Assembly: GCA_037157565.1 (NCBI GenBank)
Contig: JAZHRO010000036.1
Span: 132,502,001-132,566,000 of the forward strand
Origin: Thalassia testudinum
Lineage: Eukaryota; Streptophyta; Magnoliopsida; Alismatales; Hydrocharitaceae
DNA: 64,000 nt
Direction of reading: 5' to 3'
The position numbers and the translations under genes are program-made. Shown here one piece after another: positions 12,478 through 22,259 of the stretch. Under the pieces are notes generated by a model. It made no database searches, was not told the origin of the DNA, and saw nothing but the letters and a program-made list of their open reading frames with translations. How positions within the stretch are numbered: the first letter of the stretch is position 1; the number at the start of each line of letters is the position of its first letter.

Positions 12478-12814
12478 TTGCTGTCAAGTACCTTATTATA
12501 AGTGAAGTAATCAATTACGTTCCTTGAATATGATCGTAGCACAAATCCTAGTTTATCTCTAATTAATTTTATGATCTAAGTTATGTTCCTTGTTAAGAGG
12601 CATACATTCTATGAAATAAAAACCTAATCTAAAAAATATAAAAGTCGAAGATGATCTTCTCCTCCTCGACTCCTCCTTATCATCTTACTTCCTTCTTGTC
12701 ATCATACCTATTTGCCTTGATCTTCACTTAAATATGAAAAGCACTCAATTCGCAAACATTAATCCATAATAATTTTGTTAACACCAAAACAAGTTGTGAA
12801 ACAAGGTTTCAACA

Positions 12815-14838
12815 ATATCGACCTAAGGCATCATAGAAGCATGAAAATGGGTACAATTTTTTGCATAGCAAGATCAAATCTACACCAAAACCCAATTGAG
12901 AAACGAAATAGAAAAAAGACCCTCAATTGGAACCACATGGGAGGAACTAATTTCCTCCCGTTCTAAGATCCCACGAGTATATAGATGTTATACCTTCATG
13001 GGTGGCATGGTGCAGTGCCACACATGCGGTGCCTCCTTAAACAACTTTTAGTAAAGCTCAAACTCTTCCCAACGGGTGGATGAGATGCTTCTTGTTGTGG
13101 CAAATCAATCCCAAACGAGATCCATGAACCCTTCAGAAGCACCAAGAAAATTCATTGCAATAGTAACTAGACCAACAAAGGCAGTTGGTCAACCAGCTAT
13201 TGAAGGGGATGCACCCTGATGTGCAGCTCCCTCAGTAGTTCAATGTCTGGTTCAAGAACCAGTCAACTAGCTACTATATGGCAGGTCATCCAATAGGGCT
13301 CTTGGACAACCTATTGCAATGGGGAGCCCTGCCCTATTGTGGTGGCTACTGTGGATCTCGAAGGTGGTGGGGAATTATGATTGCATGGAGTTTAGGGTTT
13401 ATAGTTAAGAGATATTTATAGGGATCCTAAGGCTAAACCTAATTTAATGGCATCCCTTGGATCAAATCATACTTCATATTTGCAAATTATATAAGCCCAT
13501 AACAGGTTATGGGATGTTTGGATTTAGCATCCAAACTCAAATTCATTGCAATCCAACACTTGGATTTTCTACATAATCATATTAGGTGCAATTAAACATC
13601 AAATGAACTGTAACTTAACTTCTTAAATTATAATTGATTTATTCATCAACTAGGAAACCATCAACAAAATTATTGGTTTCATCACTCTAAAAATGAAGCT
13701 TTAGGTTTATTGGAATTTTGGCACAACACCCCCATAGGTATTCCAAATACTCGTGAATCATTCACACATGAAGGAAAATATTATCTTGAGATCTAATTCC
13801 ATTAGATTGTTGTCATTTCTCCTTGGATAATGATATCTCCTTGTATCATTGGGATGAGAATGATGATTAGAACCTTTCCTAAAGGTATATCTTCTTGCAT
13901 TGAGTCTGATCAAGACTTTGTGACCACTGGTGTGATCGATAACGATCCGTATAAAAAATCATCGTTGTTATAATAGGTGTCACAAATACAAACCATTTTC
14001 GCATCCATTTTATTTAATTTACATAATTTTTACTCGTTTATTCCAGGTAGTTCTCTGGGAGGCAGTTATTGATATACATCACTCTCTAAATCCAATATTA
14101 TTCTTTAATTCCAAAAGGATCAATTCTATGTATAATCATAAATGAATGAATTAATGAATAATCAATGAAATAATAGCTCAATTATGTACAAAAGAATCAA
14201 CTAAAATGCTTGCAAACACCTAATTACAAACAAGCATCAAACACTATATATATATACTCTATACTATCTATTTATAACTTATAATACTAATACTTATATA
14301 TATATATATACAATAATAAGTAACAATACATGCTATACTTACTTAACTTAATATACTAACATATACAATAACATATATAATATCTACAGATATTAACGTC
14401 GCACACCCCAGAAAATCTGTGTACAGAATCTAAGATAGAAAATGGGATCTGTAGCAACATTTATTCTATCTACAGTGACGGTTTATACTGTCAGTAAAGC
14501 TATATGGTTATTTATATACATATATAGCTCAAACACAACTATACTATGTATACTTATACTAGTTATTTACAGTATGCACTTATATACATGTTATATTTAT
14601 ACTGTATACATATATGTATTACATATATACATACGCACATATACACTTAACTCATTCTTCTCCTTCTCTGTTCTCTCTTCTTAATTTTTTATGTTAACTT
14701 AGCCATTTCTCCTTCCTCCCTATTCTTCTCTTAATTTCTCTTCCTTAACCCTTCATTAGTTCAAAAATTAGGTTTTAAGGTTGCCGGGTGGCCTTTTCAA
14801 GGGATATACAACACCCTTAACGGGTGGGACCAGACCTC
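12815..14838. other. no gene recognised; AT-rich
   Basis: Only short open frames. TATA-rich microsatellite-like DNA at about 14240-14640. This is the left flank of the copia insertion at 14839; sequence resumes at 19858. Confidence 0.5.
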
Positions 14839-14940
14839 TGAAGGTTCCCTACCAGGAGGGGTGACGTAATAAAATTGCGGAAATAAAAATATAAAGCAAT
14901 CTCACAAAAATCAATCGCAAAATGTACACAGGTATTTTTA

Positions 14941-15160
14941 GGTGGAAACCCAAACCGGGTGAAAACCACCACCTAACCCTCTCGAGTTAGGATTTTCCGA
15001 TCAACCAAGTTGATCAAAATCCACTAAACGAATCACTTTGAACGAGGGTGATTCAACCTCAGTACAACCACGCTACAAGTACGAGGGTAGCGTTCCTCAA
15101 CCCCTTCTCTCCACGAGAAGGATTTTGTCCCACGAAGGAGACGGGAATTCGCAAAGCGAA
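14941..15160 (-). promoter_or_regulatory. run of seven hairpins in U5 of copia family 1
   Basis: Consecutive inverted repeats: GGTGG/CCACC (14941-14970), CCTAAC/GTTAGG with an 8-nt loop (14972-14991), GATCAA/TTGATC (14999-15015), GAATCAC/GTGATTC (15030-15054), CGCTAC/GTAGCG (15071-15092), CCTTCTC/GAGAAGG (15103-15121) and TTCGC/GCGAA (15148-15160). The same run recurs in the LTRs at 18114 and 31157. It is transcribed into the leader. The second hairpin matches family 2 in stem length and loop length, but its closing pair differs. Confidence 0.75.
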
Positions 15161-15510
15161 TACCCAACCAAAATACAAAGATAAAATAAAACAACAGTCC
15201 TATAGAGCCAACAAAATTAAACCTAGCTTCTATAGGAAATAGGAAACTCCCCTTTGCAAGGAGTGCGTCGACGATGACGCGGTGCGTGTGCCACGCGATG
15301 GCGCTACGTCGCTCTCGTTATCTACGGCGGGAGAGCGGGTGCGCAACGGTTGAATGCTCTCAAGATGATGGAGCTTGAGCTTGGAGAGCAAGAGAGTCTT
15401 TTCTTTGGACACAAAAGGTTTGAAAGTGTATTGCAAGGTGTGTGTCTTAGTGTGTATATGTCTCTCTTATGTTTCTCTTCTTGTGTTTTTGTGTTACAAA
15501 GGTTCCCCTC

Positions 15511-15518
15511 TATTTATA
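15511..15518 (-). promoter_or_regulatory. LTR TATA box
   Basis: Minus-strand TATAAATA, flanked by CCTC/GAGG complementary bases. It is repeated at 18786-18793 and 31809-31816 in the other copies. It lies between the palindrome array (upstream in element sense) and the hairpin leader (downstream), the expected promoter position. Confidence 0.75.
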
Positions 15519-15629
15519 GAGGCCTTAGGAAGGCTTTGGAAGGCTTGGAAAAGCTTCCATAGCCGTTGGGTGCAAAGCCCAAGAGAATCAGGCCGAAATC
15601 AGGACAATGATTACATTTGACAGGGTTAT

Positions 15630-16172
15630 CAGACGTCTAACTATGGCATCAGACGTCTGGAAGGCCACTTTAAGACGTCCGATTCCAAGGTCAGACGTCT
15701 GATTCTGTGCGGGTTTCTCCCTGACTTGAATCAGATCTAAACAGGGTTTTTGTGCAAGTCCATCAGACGACATACAGGACGTCTGGTACTATGTCTGGAC
15801 GTCTGGAAACCTACTTTTACTGTGGGAATTGATTTCCAAACGTTGCAACGGCTAGAAAATCTCTGAGAAGAGATTTTTGGGTCAGCCGAGGCAAAACGGT
15901 CATTTATCAGACGTCTGGAAGGTCCTATGGACGTCTGATAAGGCTCTAACGGTCATATTCTTGACTGTTTGCTAAGCCAGCCAACGGTCCATTAATTGGA
16001 CGTCTGGCAAGTCCATTAGACGTCTTCTAAGACGTCTGGACTAAGGTCTGGACGTCTGATTTCATCAGACAGAACTAGCTATGTCCAGCCTAACAGTTAT
16101 CAGACGTCTGAAACAACAGTCAGACGTCTTACAATACTTTATCAGACGTCTGATTTTGGAATTAGACGTCTG
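15630..16172 (-). promoter_or_regulatory. phased CAGACGTCTG palindrome array in U3
   Basis: Ten-base motifs NNGACGTCNN, most CAGACGTCTG or one change from it, start at 15630, 15650, 15672, 15692, 15776, 15796, 15908, 15928, 15997, 16017, 16029, 16049, 16101, 16121, 16143 and 16163. Successive steps inside groups are 20-22-20, 20, 20, 20-12-20 and 20-22-20. Spacers between motifs are not conserved in sequence. GACGTC is the C-box bound by plant bZIP factors. The array lies about 110-650 bases upstream of the TATA box in element sense, so an enhancer role is likely. Confidence 0.85.
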
Positions 16173-16582
16173 GAAGTGCTGTTTGAACCCTATATTGGTT
16201 TTCTAAGTATTCTACAGAAAACCTAAGTATCCTAGGGTTGTGCCGGTGTTCCTAGGACTACTGTTAGGGTTCTTTGAGGCTCTTTAACATGAAATATCTA
16301 AGGAAATAAAGAGCAACAAAAGAAACAAAAAAATACAACAAGTACAAAAGAAGGAAATCTATCCTATTCTTCATTTCCTTCCATCTTCAATCTTTCGCTC
16401 CACGCGAACCTCCTCTGTTTTCCGTCAAGCTCTTCCAATCCGTCCTGGATGCGAGCTCGAACTCCGTCTAAACACGTCCTCATTTGCAATTGACCTGAAA
16501 TCTAGGACTCAAATTGCAAATGTTAAATAACACGTGTTTTGTTATCATCAAAACAAATGATCGTGGTGCTCTAGCACCAACA

Positions 16583-16915
16583 ATCTCCCCCTTTTTGATG
16601 ATGACAAAATCGTAAATAATAATGCATAAAAATCCTCCCCCTTTTTGACATTATCAAAAAGGTTTGATTGGTTTTACATTTCCTATAACTCCCCCTTAAA
16701 ACATGCTCTCCTATGAATTTATTTTAACAAAGGTAATGTCCTCCCCCTTTTTGTAACAATGCGATAGCTATTATTTTTCTCCCCCTTTCTAAAGGAAATT
16801 TAGCTACCTTACATCTCCCCCTTAAAAATTGACAATTAGCTCATCATTTTTTAACTCCCCCTATCTAAATGCTTATGATAATAAGATAGGGTTAAGAATT
16901 TTTACCTCCCCTACC
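16583..16915 (-). other. polypurine tract plus repeated PPT-like tracts
   Basis: The tract next to the 3' LTR (minus-strand AAAAAGGGGGAGA, 16584-16596) is the expected plus-strand primer. Seven more G-rich purine tracts of the same style follow at about 16637, 16688, 16741, 16780, 16815, 16855 and 16906. Multiple PPT-like tracts before the LTR are known from Sireviruses. They may give extra plus-strand initiation sites. Confidence 0.8.
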
Positions 16916-18056
16916 ATGGCCAATAAAATGGCCCGAATGGTGGTGGTGGATGCCACATCGGATGGGGCTCCCATCCGTAGCTTGGAGGCCTGGGCATCGG
17001 CGCCGGTCTCCAATCTGGCGGTCGACGTGCGGCGGGTCCGTCGTTTGTTCGCCGTCTCGTCGGTCTTCTTGTTCTCCTCCTTGGTCTACTCATTGGTTCT
17101 CCCAACTTGAGTTGACCAGCCTTGAGCTTGTAGGTCCAGTCCTGTGTATTGTAGTTATCCCTGAATCCTACAAAACAAGATTCTAATTCTTTTTTCGGTA
17201 TCCAAGTGGGCTTGGATCCGGATTTGTTAGAGGGTCTCCTTGATGGAGATCCTTTCTCAACCTTAGGGCTATAAAACTTATCTACTTTGTTGATTAATTT
17301 GTTAGAATTTTCGCTAAGACATGCAATTTCTCTTTCTATAATTTGCATCTTAGTCTTTAAATCAAAAATTTCTAACTTTAGATTATTATTTTCCTCAATC
17401 AATTTATTATTTTCATTGATGAGGTTATGATTATCTAATAATAGGTTATCATCCTTAGGACTAGCTTCTATGTCCTTAAGTTGTTTTTCTAACCTATCAT
17501 TTTCATTTTTAAGAAAACTAAGGTTCTTCTTCATGCTTTTGTTTTCTATTTTTAGTGATTTACTAATCTCGAATAATTCATTAAAAGCTTCTTGTAAATC
17601 AAAATTTACCTCGTCGTCGGAGTCGCTTCCGCTTTCACTGTCGCTATTGGTTCCTCTAGCCATGAAACCAAAGCAAGTGGTTTCTTCTTCTTTTTCTTCT
17701 TCTTCTTCCTCCGAGCTGGAATCCTCATGAGTGCCTTCCAACCACCTCCATATCTCGTGGGCGGTGGTGCACTCTTGGATTCGTTCGAATTCTTTTGGAC
17801 TCAATGCGCAATACAAGGCATTCATTGCCTTTGCGTTGAGTGAGAGCTCTAGAATCTGCACCTGCGAGTAGCCTCCTTGGGGTCGCTTCGGGATCTCGTA
17901 CGGGGTTTCGCAACATCCCCATACCTCGAATTCAGTGGCTTGGAGCCACGTCTTCATCCTCAGCTTCCAGTAGCTGTAGTTGTTCCCGTCAAAGTAGGGC
18001 GGACGGGTTGTGGACTGCCCCTCGGAAATCCTACTTGTGGAACAGCTTCCCTCCAT
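16911..18056 (-). CDS. truncated copia gag (381 aa), open frame intact
   Basis: The start at 18056 lies 41 nt after the primer site. Residues 10-110 form the N-terminal gag segment (RPPYFDGNNYSYWKLRM, then EIWRWLEGTHE). The protein then jumps directly to an acidic tract (about 111-150), so most of the UBN2 domain is missing. A long coiled coil follows (about 155-255), then KPTWIPKK (283-290), a basic stretch (about 324-336) and a proline/tryptophan-rich end (about 350-381, HPMWHPPPPFGPFYWPW). There is no CCHC zinc knuckle. Family 2 gag nearby has both missing parts. The intact frame despite a large internal deletion suggests recent origin, or that the short protein still works in trans. Confidence 0.85.
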   Translation of the reverse strand: MEGSCSTSRISEGQSTTRPPYFDGNNYSYWKLRMKTWLQATEFEVWGCCETPYEIPKRPQGGYSQVQILELSLNAKAMNALYCALSPKEFERIQECTTAHEIWRWLEGTHEDSSSEEEEEEKEEETTCFGFMARGTNSDSESGSDSDDEVNFDLQEAFNELFEISKSLKIENKSMKKNLSFLKNENDRLEKQLKDIEASPKDDNLLLDNHNLINENNKLIEENNNLKLEIFDLKTKMQIIEREIACLSENSNKLINKVDKFYSPKVEKGSPSRRPSNKSGSKPTWIPKKELESCFVGFRDNYNTQDWTYKLKAGQLKLGEPMSRPRRRTRRPTRRRTNDGPAARRPPDWRPAPMPRPPSYGWEPHPMWHPPPPFGPFYWPW

Positions 18057-18096
18057 GTTTAGATCCTCGCCGGTTTGTAACGTCGAAAATGCGAGA

Positions 18097-18111
18097 CCTG
18101 CTCTGATACCA
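18097..18111 (-). other. primer binding site (tRNA-iMet)
   Basis: Minus-strand TGGTATCAGAGCAGG, two bases from the 5' LTR end at 18114. The first 12 bases are the standard plant primer site complementary to the 3' end of initiator methionine tRNA. Confidence 0.92.
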
Positions 18112-18113
18112 AA

Positions 18114-19857
18114 TGAAGGTTCCCTACCAGGAGGGGTGACGTAATAAAATTGCGGAAATAAAAATATAAAGCAATCTCACAAAAATCAATCGCAAAATGT
18201 ACACAGGTATTTTTAGGTGGAAACCCAAACCGGGTGAAAACCACCACCTAACCCTCTCGAGTTAGGATTTTCCGATCAACCAAGTTGATCAAAATCCACT
18301 AAACGAATCACTTTGAACGAGGGTGATTCAACCTCAGTACAACCACGCTACAAGTACGAGGGTAGCGTTCCTCAACCCCTTCTCTCCACGAGAAGGATTT
18401 TGTCCCACGAAGGAGACGGGAATTCGCAAAGCGAATACCCAACCAAAATACAAAGATAAAATAAAACAACAGTCCTATAGAGCCAACAAAATTAAACCTA
18501 GCTTCTATAGGAAATAGGAAACTCCCCTTTGCAAGGAGTGCGTCGACGATGACGCGGTGCGTGTGCCACGCGATGGCGCTACGTCGCTCTCGTTATCTAC
18601 GGCGGGAGAGCGGGTGCGCAACGGTTGAATGCTCTCAAGATGATGGAGCTTGAGCTTGGAGAGCAAGAGAGTCTTTTCTTTGGACACAAAAGGTTTGAAA
18701 GTGTATTGCAAGGTGTGTGTCTTAGTGTGTATATGTCTCTCTTATGTTTCTCTTCTTGTGTTTTTGTGTTACAAAGGTTCCCCTCTATTTATAGAGGCCT
18801 TAGGAAGGCTTTGGAAGGCTTGGAAAAGCTTCCATAGCCGTTGGGTGCAAAGCCCAAGAGAATCAGGCCGAAATCAGGACAATGATTACATTTGACAGGG
18901 TTATCAGACGTCTAACTATGGCATCAGACGTCTGGAAGGCCACTTTAAGACGTCCGATTCCAAGGTCAGACGTCTGATTCTGTGCGGGTTTCTCCCTGAC
19001 TTGAATCAGATCTAAACAGGGTTTTTGTGCAAGTCCATCAGACGACATACAGGACGTCTGGTACTATGTCTGGACGTCTGGAAACCTACTTTTACTGTGG
19101 GAATTGATTTCCAAACGTTGCAACGGCTAGAAAATCTCTGAGAAGAGATTTTTGGGTCAGCCGAGGCAAAACGGTCATTTATCAGACGTCTGGAAAGTCC
19201 TATGGACGTCTGATAAGGCTCTAACGGTCATATTCTTGACTGTTTGCTAAGCCAGCCAACGGTCCATTAATTGGACGTCTGGCAAGTCCATTAGACGTCT
19301 TCTAAGACGTCTGGACTAAGGTCTGGACGTCTGATTTCATCAGACAGAACTAGCTATGTCCAGCCTAACAGTTATCAGACGTCTGAAACAACAGTCAGAC
19401 GTCTTACAATACTTTATCAGACGTCTGATTTTGGAATTAGACGTCTGGAAGTGCTGTTTGAACCCTATATTGGTTTTCTAAGTATTCTACAGAAAACCTA
19501 AGTATCCTAGGGTTGTGCCGGTGTTCCTAGGACTACTGTTAGGGTTCTTTGAGGCTCTTTAACATGAAATATCTAAGGAAATAAAGAGCAACAAAAGAAA
19601 CAAAAAAATACAACAAGTACAAAAGAAGGAAATCTATCCTATTCTTCATTTCCTTCCATCTTCAATCTTTCGCTCCACGCGAACCTCCTCTGTTTTCCGT
19701 CAAGCTCTTCCAATCCGTCCTGGATGCGAGCTCGAACTCCGTCTAAACACGTCCTCATTTGCAATTGACCTGAAATCTAGGACTCAAATTGCAAATGTTA
19801 AACAACACGTGTTTTGTTATCATCAAAACAAATGATCGTGGTGCTCTAGCACCAACA
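18114..19857 (-). repeat. 5' LTR of copia family 1
   Basis: Direct copy of 14839-16582 with the same hairpins, TATA box (18786-18793) and palindrome array (18905-19447). Outer end CCAACA at 19857, followed by the target duplication ACCTC. Confidence 0.95.
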
Positions 19858-22259
19858 ACCTCTACTAGGGTATCCTTGTGCATTATTAAGCCTCTTTAAT
19901 CTCTGTTTAAGCTTAGTTTTGGGCTTAATCAAGCCCTTGCATAATGTCGAGCCTCGGCCCACACTGCTCAATATCACAATGCATGCTAAAGTAATCGAGT
20001 CATATAAGATGTTTAATTATTTCGGGCACCTAGCGCTCGTGACGGCTGAAAGGCTATACAACATTTTCAATTTATATCACATAGTGTGCTCCATCATTTC
20101 CGATGTGGCGCTATGTTAGCGTCGTTCTTGCGTTGGAATTCCAGCACCCAACATTGATTTTGTGATTTTGGCCCTAAATTCAAGGGCCATAATTTATTAT
20201 AAAATAAGACTAAATTATAGGATAATAAAGAATTTACATAGTACTATACAATTGTACAGTTAATTTAGAAATTTAATTATATTTACTATATAAATAAATT
20301 CACTAAAGTACACAGTTTAAACATACTTAATTTTAGGTTTTATTCCTTAATTACCTATAAATTAGTTAATAAATGGTCTAATTGACCTTATACCAAGTTA
20401 GTATACATATTAAAGTATTTTAAAATATTTTTATTTATTTTACAAGTTTTATTTCGATTTTATTTTCATTTAAATAGCCTATTTTGGACTATTTTATTTA
20501 TAAATTAAGTTTAAATAGTATATACATTATAAATATACCCAAATTAGGCTAATTTACTTAAAATACATTAGTATAGATGTACGATATAAGTTAGCTTAAT
20601 TTTAACTTAAATTACTAATTTATTTTAATTTAACTTAATAACTTAACTAGTAACTTAATAAATTAATTATTTATTCTATATATATAATTAAATTATGATA
20701 CAGGGTTTAATATGTTCATAATATACATGTAAATACATATATGTATAGTATCATAACTTAATATTCTTATTTATAGAGTTTATTAATTTATATAGCTTAT
20801 TAGTGCATATAAGTTAGTTTAATTAATAAATAGTTATATAATTAAGATATATGCAGTATAATCTAACTTAAATACTTAATTTACATACTACAATATATAC
20901 GTGAGCTATTTATACTATATATATATCATTTACATTATAGATATATATACTTACCATATACATTATATTTACAAGTACATACATAGTATACAATAGATTT
21001 TTAGGTATTTATGGGGTTTTTTCACTTTTTATAGTTTTTATATCTTTTATGGAGCTAAGAGATGAGAGGGAAAGAAATAGATAAGAAATAGGAAATGTTT
21101 TTTGTGATTTTATGTTTAGTTTCTTTTATTAAGTTCCATGGTATACAAAACTGTCGGCTGATATATCCTACCAAGTCTAGGGTTCAGAATACCATAAAAC
21201 TTGATATGAACTTAGAAAAATACCTAATCTTCACTAAGACAGGTTTATTTTATTTTTTTATATTTTTTATATAATTTTTATTTAATTACAAAGTGAATAC
21301 ATTTTAAGCCTTTCAATGGGTTTTTCTAAATTAAATTAAGGTTTAGAATGGAACCTAATTGTTTTGACAAGTAGTAAACTGCCTCAACTGACTCCATACA
21401 AGATATAGAAAAGGATACAAGCATTTAAGCAAGAAATTCACTTGGCTTTCAATTAATTAACTATTATTGGAGAGTTATGCTTAAAAAATTAGCTGACAAA
21501 GGAGATTTAAACAATTTACAAGCCTTCAAATGATGTTAAACATGCATTGAAAATACATGAAGGCTTGTATACAATTCAATACGCCATTATACATAAGTCA
21601 GCTATCTAACAGAATGCAACCTAGGCCTACATTCCACTGAGCTTTAGACACTACTGTAAATAAGATACCAAGTAGCACACTAGTTGAAATACATTTGCTA
21701 GAACAATCAGTAGCAAGGCACCTGATGAAAATCCAGCAGAACACATAGTACCACACACCAGCAACACTCCATGTAGGCCAGACTTGATTCCAGATGGCTT
21801 AACTGCTGCTGCAGTTAATCCATCTAGAAGAAAAATGGATCTGCAGCAAGGAAGGGACTTAAATTCAGCTTTTATCTCCCAATCCAATCATTTACATCCT
21901 AGGTCAGATTCGAGAGAACTTGATCAGGGATACAAAAGAACTTAGTTGGATTTAAAATGGGAATGTAGCTGCTTTTGCAGCAATTTACTATAACTGTTGG
22001 GGTTCAAAACATAAACAGAAAACTCTAAATCATAATCTGATAAGGGTTACAGATCACATAAAGAGCCACTTGGAAATACAACTTAAAATCAAAATCCCTT
22101 GTCACAAATATCATCAAATCAGATCAGAAACATAGCTGATCTAATTCCTTCTAATGCTATAGACAACATGTAGAAAGGAATTAAATCAGTCAATTTAATA
22201 CAAAAACCTAAATCCCAGAACTCTGAAACTTTAAGGAATATTGAGAATTCCTTATGTTG
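19858..22259. other. AT-rich intergenic DNA
   Basis: Very AT-rich, with TATA-type simple sequence at 20640-20960. It continues the flank seen before 14839. Apart from the weak candidate at 21651, nothing is recognised. Confidence 0.5.
21651..21887 (-). CDS. unrecognised hydrophobic ORF, possible terminal exon
   Basis: I do not recognise this protein. The 78-codon frame has a strongly hydrophobic second half (GVLLVCGTMCSAGFSSGALL, then LIVLANVFQLVCYLVSYL) that would span a membrane once or twice. A CTGCAG acceptor-like site at about 21842 could start a last exon, but no upstream exon was found. It may be chance or a captured gene piece. Confidence 0.15.
   Translation of the reverse strand: MDWEIKAEFKSLPCCRSIFLLDGLTAAAVKPSGIKSGLHGVLLVCGTMCSAGFSSGALLLIVLANVFQLVCYLVSYLQ

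Larger units (their letters stand above)
8872..12814 (-). mobile_element. decayed Sirevirus-like Ty1/copia element (family 2)
   Basis: A minus-strand copia relic holds a truncated 3' LTR (8872-9291), a broken gag (9462-11450) and a 5' LTR (about 11508-12814). The LTR copies share the block that runs from the paired GTACC palindromes to the end (…TTCTAACA at 9291, …TTTCAACA at 12814). Next to the left copy is a CTCCCTCTTTTT tract, a polypurine tract on the minus strand (9293-9306), which is the correct place for one. No protease, integrase or RT was seen, so this copy is gag-only. The target duplication is lost because the left LTR is truncated. Confidence 0.75.
11508..12814 (-). repeat. 5' LTR of copia family 2
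   Basis: The outer end (…TTTCAACA, 12814) matches the left LTR end at 9291. The inner end is placed at about 11508 by position only: the DNA before it (11491-11505) is a poor match to an iMet primer site. Contains a hairpin run (11605-11773) and GTACC-type palindromes (12189-12477). A TATA-like element cannot be fixed with confidence. Confidence 0.6.
14839..16582 (-). repeat. 3' LTR of copia family 1
   Basis: Plus-strand order is U5-R-U3. It has the hairpin run at 14941-15160, a minus-strand TATA box at 15511-15518, a palindromic C-box array at 15630-16172, and the U3 terminus at 16582. Its partner is 3275 bases to the right. Any ORFs inside are shadows; identical ones appear in each LTR copy. 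Confidence 0.95.
14839..19857 (-). mobile_element. complete gag-only Sirevirus-like copia element (family 1)
   Basis: Two 1744-bp LTRs (14839-16582 and 18114-19857) flank a 1531-bp interior. The LTRs begin TGAAGG and end CCAACA in plus-strand view. A perfect target duplication ACCTC lies at 14834-14838 and 19858-19862. A 15-base iMet primer site (18097-18111) and a polypurine tract (16584-16596) are in the right places. The only coding region is gag (16911-18056, minus). No protease, integrase or RT exists, so movement needs enzymes from a related element. I saw only two differences between the LTRs (15922/19197 and 16533/19808), so insertion was very recent. Confidence 0.95.

Noticed and set aside
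15048..15242. Frame of 64 codons repeated at 18323 and 31365
   Set aside because: Identical because it lies in three copies of the copia LTR leader, over the hairpin run; no start context or domain.
15630..16172. Auxin response elements as the meaning of the palindromes
   Set aside because: The auxin element needs TGTC (e.g. TGTCTC); the motif here has CGTCTG around a GACGTC core, which fits a bZIP C-box better.
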